A stretch of 29,338 nt of DNA, taken from contig JAUZQA010000003.1 in NCBI GenBank assembly GCA_030705665.1, positions 1 through 29,338 on the forward strand, in the 5' to 3' direction. A program made the position numbers and the translations under genes. A model generated the notes under the pieces. That model did no database searches, was not told where the DNA came from, and was given only the letters and a program-made list of their open reading frames with translations. Origin of the DNA: Bacillota bacterium. GTDB taxonomy: Bacteria; Bacillota; Bacilli; Bacillales_B; DSM-18226. The first letter of the stretch is position 1, and each line of letters starts with the position of its first letter. Positions 7,756 to 15,274 of this stretch are shown here, in pieces.

Positions 7756-9083
7756 GCAGTGAAACAATGATTAATACAACTGAGAGCTTGTGCCCCGTCT
7801 GCATGAATAAAATCGCTGCAAACATCGTGTTGAAAGATCAAGAGTACTACATGGAAAAGGTTTGTCCGGAACATGGAAGCTTTAAGAGTCTTGTTTGGAG
7901 AGGCAGTATTCCAATGGAAAGCTGGGTACGCAAAAAGGGAAGGGTTTTTATTATAGATCCACAAACAGAAGTGGAGAAAGGTTGCCCTTATGACTGTGGA
8001 ATCTGCAGTGACCACAGACAATATACATGTGTGGCATTGATCGAGGTCACGCAGAATTGCAATTTAAATTGTAAGTACTGTTTTGCAGATGCAGAGGTAG
8101 GTAAAGCAGAAGATCCAACATTGGAACAAATAAAATTTCTTTATGAATCTGTGTTAAAGCAATCGGGTGTGTGCAGTATCCAGATTTCTGGAGGAGAACC
8201 TACGACTAGAGACGATCTCCCTGAAATAATCAAGATTGGTACGGAAATGGGCTTTACCTTTATCCAGCTGAATACAAATGGAATACGGATTGCCGAAGAT
8301 GAACAGTTTGTGAAGGAATTAAGGACTGCTGGATTAAGTTCTGTATTTTTACAGTTTGATGGCACGAAGGATTCTATTTACAAAGAACTAAGGGGCAAAA
8401 GGCTTCTGGAAATTAAAAGGAAGGCGATTGAAAATTGTGAAAAGAACAGTATTGGCGTTGTTTTAGTTCCTACCGTCGTTCCTGGAGTAAACGTAGATAA
8501 TATCGGTGAAATCATCGATTTTGCCTTAGATAATGGTCCAGCCGTAAGAGGGGTTCATTTCCAGCCGGTGAGTTATTTTGGAAGAATACCATTCGTCCCA
8601 GAGGATAAGGATAGAATTACCATTCCCGAAGTAATCGATGAAATCGATCGGCAAACGGAAGGTAGATTTTCAAAAGAGAGCTTAAAGCCAACCGGAAGTG
8701 AAAATTCATTATGTTCATTTAATGGAAGCTATATCATCAATGGAAAAAACAATATCATGAATGTCACGAATTTTTCCAGCAGCTGCTGCAGTGATCAAAC
8801 AGAAGATGGAGTTTCAAAATGCATTGATTATACCTCAAGGAACTGGTCGTATAGAAAAACAGAAGGCAAGAAGGAAAATGAAGCTACGGGCTGGGATGAA
8901 ATCCTTTATAACATTCAACATAATACCTTTAGCATATCTGGCATGGCTTTTCAGGATGTATGGAATGTTAATTTGGAGAGGTTAAAGGACTGCTGCATCC
9001 ATATTGTAAGTCCAGAGGGTAAACTGATACCGTTTTGTGCATATAACTTGACCGATGCAAATGGTAAATTCCTATATCGGTAA
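7752..9083 (+). CDS. Radical SAM protein (TrsS/Tes-like), likely cofactor or protein modification
   Basis: 443 residues, starting in an ATGA overlap with the preceding stop. The radical SAM cluster motif CNLNCKYC gives Cys103, 107 and 110; the GGEP motif follows (ISGGEPTTRDD). The N-terminus has TESLCPVCMNKI (C14, C17) and GCPYDCGICSDH (C78, C82, C85), a layout shared with the tetraether-lipid/MJ0619-like radical SAM branch. A second Cys-rich part near the end (SSSCCSDQ, KDCCIH, PFCAY) suggests auxiliary Fe-S clusters. I recall relatives annotated as radical SAM (seleno)protein TrsS, partnered with the methyltransferase. Here the CPVC site is encoded by ordinary Cys codons. Substrate unknown. 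Confidence 0.85.
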   Translation: MSSETMINTTESLCPVCMNKIAANIVLKDQEYYMEKVCPEHGSFKSLVWRGSIPMESWVRKKGRVFIIDPQTEVEKGCPYDCGICSDHRQYTCVALIEVTQNCNLNCKYCFADAEVGKAEDPTLEQIKFLYESVLKQSGVCSIQISGGEPTTRDDLPEIIKIGTEMGFTFIQLNTNGIRIAEDEQFVKELRTAGLSSVFLQFDGTKDSIYKELRGKRLLEIKRKAIENCEKNSIGVVLVPTVVPGVNVDNIGEIIDFALDNGPAVRGVHFQPVSYFGRIPFVPEDKDRITIPEVIDEIDRQTEGRFSKESLKPTGSENSLCSFNGSYIINGKNNIMNVTNFSSSCCSDQTEDGVSKCIDYTSRNWSYRKTEGKKENEATGWDEILYNIQHNTFSISGMAFQDVWNVNLERLKDCCIHIVSPEGKLIPFCAYNLTDANGKFLYR

Positions 9084-9102
9084 GAAAGCTGGGAAAACTG
9101 CT

Positions 9103-10422
9103 ATGGAGAAGACACCGCTTGAAAGCTGGATCGTGCATAAGACAGGCATAAAGGAATACAGTAGGAACCTACTAGAGGAGTATCAATTATACTACTTGAA
9201 AGAAACGATTTCCTATGCAAAGAAAAACAGTGCGTTTTATCGGAACCTTTTATCAAATATAAATGAAAATGAGATTCGTAGTTTTGCTGATTTCAAGAAC
9301 GTCCCGTATACAACATCGAAGCATATTGGGCAAAATCCATTTGACTTTTTGTGCGTTCCACAAAGGGATGTAAAAAGGATCATTACATTAAATAGCTCTG
9401 GTACAACTGGTAAAGAAAAAAGAATACTCTTCACAGAGGAGGATCTTGACCTAACCGTTGAATTTTTTCAATTCGGATTTAAACCCATGTTGAAAACGGG
9501 TGATAGAGTGCTGGTTCTTTTCCCGGGAAACTCTTATGGAAGTGTCGGCGATGTCATCAAAAGAGCATTGGGACGTTTAAATATTGAGAACTTTGTCCAA
9601 GGGGTTTTAGTAAATCCTGATGAAACGGCAAAATTTATCATTGAAAATAACATAAACGCTATAGTTGGAATCCCGATGCAGGTGCTGTATTTTAGCCGCA
9701 TAAAAAGCACAGTCTTCCAAAACTTCATAGATAAGGTGCTGTTAAGTGCCGATTATGTGCCGGAAATTTTAATCCGTGAGTTAGACCATAAATATGGGTG
9801 TAAAGTTTTTACTCATTATGGATCATCTGAGATGGGATATGGCGGTGGAGTGGAATGCTCAAGCTTAAACGGATATCACTTAAGAGAAGCCGATTTATAC
9901 TTTGAAATTATTAATCCAGATACTGGAGAAACCGTAAAGAATGGTGAATATGGAGAGATCGTGTTTACCACCCTTACAAGGCAGGGAATGCCTCTCATTC
10001 GATACAGGACAGGTGATATAGGTTCTTTTTCTACGGCAGAATGTGGTTGTGGAACCTTTTTAAGGACGATGAAAAGATCACTTGGAAGAATACAAAATCG
10101 GGTTAATTTAAGTGAGAATCAATTTATTTACCTGAGAGAGCTGGATGAGCTAATTTTGGCCTTTGAAGATGTTTTGGATTATCAAACGTACATAGAAAGT
10201 AATAATACAATTGTTTTAGAAATTATGACGGAAAGCGCAGAGATTTTTCACAATGTTAAAGATAAAATCATTCACTCCATACGGACATTTTTTCAGGATA
10301 AATTCGGTTCCAATATAGATATCAGTTGTATCCAAAGAATGGGAAATGAGCCTGTAAAGATCGTGAACAGCATGGTAAAAAGAAAGATCCTTGATCAAAG
10401 AAAAGAAGAAAAAACGTGGTAG
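9103..10422 (+). CDS. AMP-forming acyl/aryl ligase, phenylacetate-CoA ligase-like (DVU_1553-like)
   Basis: 439 residues of the ANL adenylating family. The phosphate-binding loop is LNSSGTTGKEKRI (about 96-108); THYGSSEMGYGGG and RYRTGDIG are the later adenylate-binding motifs, and a C-terminal lid domain ends in KRKIL. Resemblance is to PaaK-type ligases. ATG 9103 is chosen because MEKTPLESWI fits recalled relatives; ATG 9055 and 9061 in the same frame overlap the radical SAM gene and lack ribosome sites. It would activate a carboxylate as acyl-AMP, perhaps passing it to CoA. In this operon it might recycle the acid made by MOP or build part of a cofactor; the substrate cannot be read from sequence. 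Confidence 0.8.
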   Translation: MEKTPLESWIVHKTGIKEYSRNLLEEYQLYYLKETISYAKKNSAFYRNLLSNINENEIRSFADFKNVPYTTSKHIGQNPFDFLCVPQRDVKRIITLNSSGTTGKEKRILFTEEDLDLTVEFFQFGFKPMLKTGDRVLVLFPGNSYGSVGDVIKRALGRLNIENFVQGVLVNPDETAKFIIENNINAIVGIPMQVLYFSRIKSTVFQNFIDKVLLSADYVPEILIRELDHKYGCKVFTHYGSSEMGYGGGVECSSLNGYHLREADLYFEIINPDTGETVKNGEYGEIVFTTLTRQGMPLIRYRTGDIGSFSTAECGCGTFLRTMKRSLGRIQNRVNLSENQFIYLRELDELILAFEDVLDYQTYIESNNTIVLEIMTESAEIFHNVKDKIIHSIRTFFQDKFGSNIDISCIQRMGNEPVKIVNSMVKRKILDQRKEEKTW

Positions 10423-10451
10423 GAGAAATTCACCCAAAAGGGATGTTCAAA

Positions 10452-11558
10452 ATGAAAAATAAAAATGTTTCTTCTATTATATTGTCTGCAGGTTTTTCCT
10501 CAAGAATGGGGAGCTTTAAACCGCTTTTGAAATTCGGTGATTATACAGCGATTGAAACGATTATAAAGACTCATCTAAACTCTGGGATTGAAGACATTAT
10601 TGTGGTTGTTGGGTACCGAGAAAACGAAGTAAGAGAAGCTTTGAAAGACTACAAAGTCACAATGGTAAAAAATGAAAACTTTGACCAAGGTATGTTTTCT
10701 TCTGTAGTAAGTGGTGTACAAGCAATTGAAGGAAATGCTGGAGCGTTTTTCGTGCAGCCTGTTGATATTCCCCTGGTTAAAGAATATACGATCAAGTCTC
10801 TAAAAAGTGAGTACATTCATTCTGAAAAAGGTATTATCTATCCAACTTTCTGTGATAGAAAGGGCCATCCCCCGCTTATTGACTGTAAGTATAAACAGGC
10901 AATATTAGACAGCAATGGGAATGGAGGGCTAAAGAGAATCCTAGCAAAATATAAAGACGACGCTGATTATTACCCAACCTTTGATGAAGCAGTTTTAAAA
11001 GATATGGATACTCCAGAAGACTATGAAAATTTATTAGCCTATTATCTTTCTTGTGCGCCAACCAAGAAAGAATGCGAACAAATTCTAAATATGTATAAAT
11101 TGCCGGATCACATCATCAAACACTGCAAGGCAGTAGCAGAAGTGGCTTTAAATATTCTTGGGTGGTTGGAGAACAGGGAATGTGAGATTGATCGGCCATC
11201 ACTGGAAGCAGCGGCACTACTGCATGATATAGCAAGAAGCGAAAATAATCATGCTGCAAAAGGGGAGGTCATTTTAAAAGAACTTGGGTACGCGAAAGTA
11301 GGGTCGATTATTTCTACCCATATGGATATTGAAGTCGACCAAAATGAAAAAATTAATGAAAATGAAATCTTGTACCTTGCAGATAAACTTGTTAAAGAAG
11401 ATCGGATCATGGCACTTAAACAAAGACTTGAATTGAGTTTGAAAGCTTTTAATGGCGATAATCATGCATGGGAAAAAATAAACAACCGGTTTGAGGCAGC
11501 GGATAAAATTATTAAAAAGATCGAGAAAATGACTGGAAAAGGTTTTATCTATGGATAG
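10452..11558 (+). CDS. MobA/MocA-like nucleotidyltransferase fused to HD phosphohydrolase (DVU_1551-like)
   Basis: 368 residues. Residues 1-195 form an NTP transferase domain with LSAGFSSRMGSFKPLL (11-26) and VQPVDIPLV (101-109), as in MocA, which cytidylylates molybdopterin. Residues about 205-365 form an HD domain with H224, H258-D259 (LLHDIAR), H267 and D311. ATG 10452 is preferred over the upstream GTG 10416 and ATG 10443 because AAAAGGGA lies 8 bases before it. A likely job is making the cytosine dinucleotide form of the molybdenum cofactor that MOP enzymes use. The HD domain could hydrolyse a nucleotide or phosphate ester. Cofactor role inferred from family and context. Confidence 0.85.
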   Translation: MKNKNVSSIILSAGFSSRMGSFKPLLKFGDYTAIETIIKTHLNSGIEDIIVVVGYRENEVREALKDYKVTMVKNENFDQGMFSSVVSGVQAIEGNAGAFFVQPVDIPLVKEYTIKSLKSEYIHSEKGIIYPTFCDRKGHPPLIDCKYKQAILDSNGNGGLKRILAKYKDDADYYPTFDEAVLKDMDTPEDYENLLAYYLSCAPTKKECEQILNMYKLPDHIIKHCKAVAEVALNILGWLENRECEIDRPSLEAAALLHDIARSENNHAAKGEVILKELGYAKVGSIISTHMDIEVDQNEKINENEILYLADKLVKEDRIMALKQRLELSLKAFNGDNHAWEKINNRFEAADKIIKKIEKMTGKGFIYG

Positions 11559-12171
11559 AAAAATTTATCTTGTCAGACATGGAAAAATTGATTGCGGTGA
11601 AAAAAAGCGTTATATAGGGACGACTGATTTGCCGCTGTGTCCGGAGGGACTTGATCAGGCTCGAAAGCTAAAAGAATTTTTTGAAGATATTGACATAGAA
11701 AAAGCCTATGCAAGTCCATTAGAGCGGTGTAAAAAAACCTCTGAAATAATCTTGGAAGACAAAAAGTTAGAGTGCACAGTGGTGGAGGAGTTGAAAGAGA
11801 TTCATATGGGAACATGGGAAGGAAAGTCGTTCGACTATATGAAAGAACGTTTTCCTGAGCAGTTTGCATACAGAGGATGCCATATTGATACATTTGTACC
11901 GCCAATGGGGGAAAGCTTCGAGATGCTCCAAAAAAGGCTAATGCCAGTAGTTGAAACCATTATTAAAATCACTGCAGGAAATATTCTTATTGTTGCCCAT
12001 GCTGGAGTCAACAGGGTTATACTTAGCAAACTTTTAGGGTTTAACTTGAGCAGGTTATTAAATGTAATCCAGCCATATGGATGCATAAATGAATTATCTT
12101 GGGATGATCAGCAGCAAAAATGGCAGTGTGAAACGAAAAATATCAATCAAATATTAACCATTGCGAGGTAA
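11551..12171 (+). CDS. Histidine phosphatase family protein (alpha-ribazole phosphatase-like)
   Basis: 206 residues beginning inside the previous stop (ATGGATAG overlap). The RHG motif gives the phospho-acceptor His10 (YLVRHG); Glu83 in ELKEIHMGTWEG and His150 in IVAHAGVNR complete the branch-1 active site. Closest known types are CobC alpha-ribazole phosphatase and small phosphoglycerate-mutase-like phosphatases. No cobalamin genes are nearby, so the target is more likely a phosphorylated intermediate of the operon's pathway, perhaps linked to the HD and nucleotidyltransferase domains. Substrate unknown. Confidence 0.85.
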   Translation: MDRKIYLVRHGKIDCGEKKRYIGTTDLPLCPEGLDQARKLKEFFEDIDIEKAYASPLERCKKTSEIILEDKKLECTVVEELKEIHMGTWEGKSFDYMKERFPEQFAYRGCHIDTFVPPMGESFEMLQKRLMPVVETIIKITAGNILIVAHAGVNRVILSKLLGFNLSRLLNVIQPYGCINELSWDDQQQKWQCETKNINQILTIAR

Positions 12172-12176
12172 ATACA

Positions 12177-13253
12177 ATGACTGTATGTACAGCAAATGTT
12201 TATAAGAACTTAATAAATGAGTTAGATTCAGGGAAAAAAGCAGTTGTCGTTACAGTATTGGATGGCAGTAAGAGGGAGAAGAAAGTAATACTTACTGAAG
12301 AGAGCTTGCGTAATCCAAATCATAAGCTGATAGATGATGAGATTTATCAAAAGGCACAGTATGCACTGAAATCTGGGAAGTTTCAATTTATACATGATCC
12401 CGAAAAAGCTGTCTATTTAATTGAACCACATTTTCCCCAGCCACAGCTTGTTGTTTTTGGCGGAGGTCATATTGCGAAACCTTTGGCAGAGTTTGGCGCC
12501 AAAGTTGGATTTCAAGTTACCGTTGTAGATGACAGGCCGATGTTTGCCAATAATGAACGATTTCCTGATGCCAGCCGGGTAATTTGTGAAAGCTTTGACA
12601 AATGGTTTGAACTGATTAAGTTTAACAAGTCCGTTTTTGTTACGATTGTAACAAGAGGGCATTTGCTTGATATGGACACTCTCAAACAAGTATTGAAGTA
12701 TGACACTGCATACGTGGGGATGCTTGGTTCTGACAGGAAAGTTAAAATGGTTAAAGAGCATTTAATCAATGAAGGCTATGATCAAGAAAAGGTAAACAAT
12801 GTTCATGCACCAGTCGGCCTGGAAATTGGTGCGGAGACACCAGAAGAGATTGCCATATCGATTATTGCAGAAGCGATTAGCCATAGAAGGCTTGTCCAGT
12901 CGACTTCTGATGAAGCTCCAATAAAAGTAAAATGGCCTGAGTTTGACAGGGATGTGTTAACAGAACTGAGCCGAGAAAAGGATGAAACGAGAGCCATTGT
13001 TACCGTTGTTGCGACAAAAGGCTCAACTCCAAGAAAAGCAGGATCCAAAATGGTTGTATTTCCAGATGGAAGTTTTGTCGGAACGATTGGCGGTGGACGC
13101 GGCGAAGGAGATATCCTTAATTTGGCTCGTGATGTTATTCGGGATGGAGGATATAAAGTTCATCGATTGGAAATGACCGGTAAAGATGCAGCAGAGGCAG
13201 GCAGTATTTGTGGTGGGATAACGGATCTTGTTATAGAGGCTTTAGACAGATAA
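12177..13253 (+). CDS. xdhC: XdhC/CoxI family molybdenum-enzyme maturation factor
   Basis: 358 residues. The order is a short N-terminal part, a Rossmann XdhC_C domain (LVVFGGGHIAKPLAEF, about 91-106; GMLGSDRK 181-188) and a C-terminal CoxI domain (KGSTPRKAGSKM 281-292, GTIGGGRGEGD 302-312, SICGG 343-347). In classical XdhC the CoxI domain comes first, so the domains are permuted. XdhC binds molybdenum cofactor, supports its sulfuration and inserts it into xanthine dehydrogenase-type enzymes; here the client should be the MOP enzyme encoded first in the operon. Cys345 is the candidate cofactor ligand. It starts 5 bases after the phosphatase stop. Confidence 0.88.
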   Translation: MTVCTANVYKNLINELDSGKKAVVVTVLDGSKREKKVILTEESLRNPNHKLIDDEIYQKAQYALKSGKFQFIHDPEKAVYLIEPHFPQPQLVVFGGGHIAKPLAEFGAKVGFQVTVVDDRPMFANNERFPDASRVICESFDKWFELIKFNKSVFVTIVTRGHLLDMDTLKQVLKYDTAYVGMLGSDRKVKMVKEHLINEGYDQEKVNNVHAPVGLEIGAETPEEIAISIIAEAISHRRLVQSTSDEAPIKVKWPEFDRDVLTELSREKDETRAIVTVVATKGSTPRKAGSKMVVFPDGSFVGTIGGGRGEGDILNLARDVIRDGGYKVHRLEMTGKDAAEAGSICGGITDLVIEALDR

Positions 13254-13298
13254 AGCTGTGATTGACGATGATTCTAAAGCTGAAAGAAGGTTCTTTTT

Positions 13299-13481
13299 AT
13301 GGAAGCTAAGTTTTATACCGCTGAAGAAGTTGCTCGCATGTTCCAGATTTCTAAATTTACAGTTTACAATCTGATAAAAAGAGGAGAACTGAAGGCTTTT
13401 AAAATCGGCAATAAAATAAGGATTGAGGAAATTGAGCTTGAAAAATATAAAGAAAGCTCACAAGTCCCATTAAAAGAATGA
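13299..13481 (+). CDS. Small excisionase/BldC-like helix-turn-helix DNA-binding protein
   Basis: 60 residues, almost entirely one MerR-type winged HTH: FYTAEEVARMFQISKFTVYN then LIKRGELKAFKIGNKIRIEEIELEKY. There is no effector domain. An AGAAGG ribosome site lies about 10 bases before the ATG. Proteins of this size and fold include phage excisionases and Streptomyces BldC, which binds direct repeats as head-to-tail multimers. No integrase or phage gene is near, which argues for a regulator. It closes the aldehyde oxidoreductase operon and is followed at once by repeat array 2, so it is the prime candidate to bind the 10-bp arrays and to autoregulate. Confidence 0.8.
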   Translation: MEAKFYTAEEVARMFQISKFTVYNLIKRGELKAFKIGNKIRIEEIELEKYKESSQVPLKE

Positions 13482-13531
13482 TAGTTGAACAATTTGGTAC
13501 AAAACTAAATAAAACTTAACAAAACGGAACA
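13482..13531. repeat. 10-bp direct-repeat array 2 (5 units)
   Basis: Blocks of 10 from 13482 read TAGTTGAACA, ATTTGGTACA, AAACTAAATA, AAACTTAACA and AAACGGAACA. The phase is exact, and the last three agree best with the consensus AAACTTAACA. An 18-base stretch, ACAAAACTAAATAAAACT, is shared with array 3 at 16921-16990. It starts directly after the stop of the HTH gene and lies about 100 bases before the DUF2325 gene, so it could control that gene. Confidence 0.65.
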
Positions 13532-13631
13532 ATAAGCAAGGAATGTTACTGCACGAGGGTAAATAATAGATTATAATTTTATAAATAAGTAGATTCGGAA
13601 TGCATTTATAAAATAAGAGGTGAGAAGATTC

Positions 13632-15203
13632 GTGTCACTTCAATTAGATACCCTATTGCAGGAGCATGCCCAAATAATATTAGATCAATTTTTAAGCATC
13701 GCATTAGGTGGAAATTCGTTTTTGCATCCATACATTGAAGATTATTATCAGAAAAATGAGTGGGAATTTTATGAAGCGTACCAAAGAAGCGAATTGAAAG
13801 GGAATCCTCTATTTTTAAGGTACTCTACAAATAGTGAAGACAAAATCAGGAAAGTAGCTGGGATGGTAGAGTGGTGTAATCAAAACCAACAGTTTGGCCT
13901 GCTTGATCAATTGATTAAAAAAGGGTACAAATTTGCTTATCAATATTTACAACACCGTTCACATATTGATTTCGACCATTTTATGCGCAGCTATGCACAA
14001 AGGCAAAAAAGCAAAATAGTAAAAGAAATTGAGCTACTTTACCAAAATATTGTTCTTTGGTACCTATGCGTTCGCGAAAACAAGCCATTTAATACAATGA
14101 ATATTGCCTGGAAATCTTTTCAAAATGTATTATCATCATCCATCAATGAAACTCAATTAGAAAAGGAGTTTTTCTCAAAAAAGATAATTGGTAAGCATGC
14201 GGAGGAAATTAATGAGCTCTATCGGGAATACCACATCCCAAAAAATCTGCGTTTTGATTCGTTAGGAAGTTTTATAGAGTTTCTAATCAGCAATAACTTT
14301 AAACAACTCTCTGAGACTAACCTTGATGACGATGCGGAAAGTATTGAACAAAAGGTATTCCAGGAGTCTCCTTCAAAGTATATCGGGGCTTTAGGAGGCT
14401 GGCTTAAAATTCTTAAGATTCATGAGCTGGATGCAACCGAAAAAGTGTCATTTACAAAAACGGATCTTGATACGGTTTTTTTGGAAATCTTGTATGTCAA
14501 AAAGTACAATTACATAAGCAAGGCAGATCAAGATTTGTTTTTTATAGCGTGCTTGTATCTTAAATGTCTAAGTTCTCTTTATCGGGAATCGAAACAATTG
14601 TATTTGGATTCAGCAAAACAAGATTTTTATCTGGAAATGAAGTCCAAAGAGGCTCAAATAAGGAATCAGGAAGCGGACCTTTTAAGAAGGCAGCAGGCAT
14701 GGGAGTTTGCTCATAAAAGACAGCAAAAAGAAATGGAAGGTTTAACAGAAGAACTTCGTGAGGCACATTCAAAAATTCGGCAACTCGAACAGCAAATTGA
14801 GAATATGGAGGATTATTCTGAAGAGGTTCATGCACTCAGAAATTATGCCTATAGGGAGGAAGGTAACGATTATCATTTTGACAATGCTCCAACTATAAAT
14901 ACGATGGCGGAGTATATCCAGTCAAAGCGGATTGTCATTTTTGGCGGATCTCCGAATTGGCGGCAAAAATTAAAGGAATTGCTGCCTTCTGTAGAATTTG
15001 TTGATGTCGATGATAAGAATCGGGATATTTCAAAGATCCAACGAGTGGATGCGGTGTTTATCAATACATCTGTATTTGCCCATGCTTTTTATAAGAAGAT
15101 TATGAAGGAATTGGGTAAGAGTAAAACTCCGCTTTACTATTTAAATGGGCAAAACAATACCGAAAAGAATATTTTAGAAATTTATGAGTGGTTAACAGAA
15201 TAA
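13632..15203 (+). CDS. DUF2325 coiled-coil protein of unknown function
   Basis: 523 residues. A mostly helical N-terminal region (1-330) is followed by a charged coiled coil (about 335-410, EADLLRRQQAWEFAHKRQQK and LTEELREAHSKIRQLEQQI). The C-terminus is a small Rossmann-like DUF2325 domain (KRIVIFGGSPNWRQKLKE, FVDVDDKNRD, AVFINTSVFAHAFYKK). GTG 13632 is chosen because GAGGTGA lies 8 bases upstream; GTG 13620 would overlap that site. DUF2325 proteins are found in Bacillus without a settled role. It is separated from the HTH gene by array 2 and ends at a shared terminator, so it is probably its own transcription unit. Confidence 0.75.
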   Translation: MSLQLDTLLQEHAQIILDQFLSIALGGNSFLHPYIEDYYQKNEWEFYEAYQRSELKGNPLFLRYSTNSEDKIRKVAGMVEWCNQNQQFGLLDQLIKKGYKFAYQYLQHRSHIDFDHFMRSYAQRQKSKIVKEIELLYQNIVLWYLCVRENKPFNTMNIAWKSFQNVLSSSINETQLEKEFFSKKIIGKHAEEINELYREYHIPKNLRFDSLGSFIEFLISNNFKQLSETNLDDDAESIEQKVFQESPSKYIGALGGWLKILKIHELDATEKVSFTKTDLDTVFLEILYVKKYNYISKADQDLFFIACLYLKCLSSLYRESKQLYLDSAKQDFYLEMKSKEAQIRNQEADLLRRQQAWEFAHKRQQKEMEGLTEELREAHSKIRQLEQQIENMEDYSEEVHALRNYAYREEGNDYHFDNAPTINTMAEYIQSKRIVIFGGSPNWRQKLKELLPSVEFVDVDDKNRDISKIQRVDAVFINTSVFAHAFYKKIMKELGKSKTPLYYLNGQNNTEKNILEIYEWLTE

Positions 15204-15217
15204 GGTTTTAAGTAGTG

Positions 15218-15274
15218 AAGGGACGGTAAACCCATTTCCTTAGTGGAAACGGGAGCACCATCCCTTTCGCTTTT
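15218..15274. terminator. Bidirectional terminator between DUF2325 gene and dhaS
   Basis: AAGGGACGGT (15218-15227) pairs with ACCATCCCTT (15257-15266) with one G-T type position. Inside it CCCATTTCC (15231-15239) pairs with GGAAACGGG (15245-15253), again with one wobble. T-rich sequence follows on the plus strand. It lies between convergent genes and would serve both. Confidence 0.8.

Noticed and set aside
13299..13481. Small HTH protein as a phage excisionase
   Set aside because: No integrase, attachment sites or phage genes nearby; it is the last gene of a metabolic operon.
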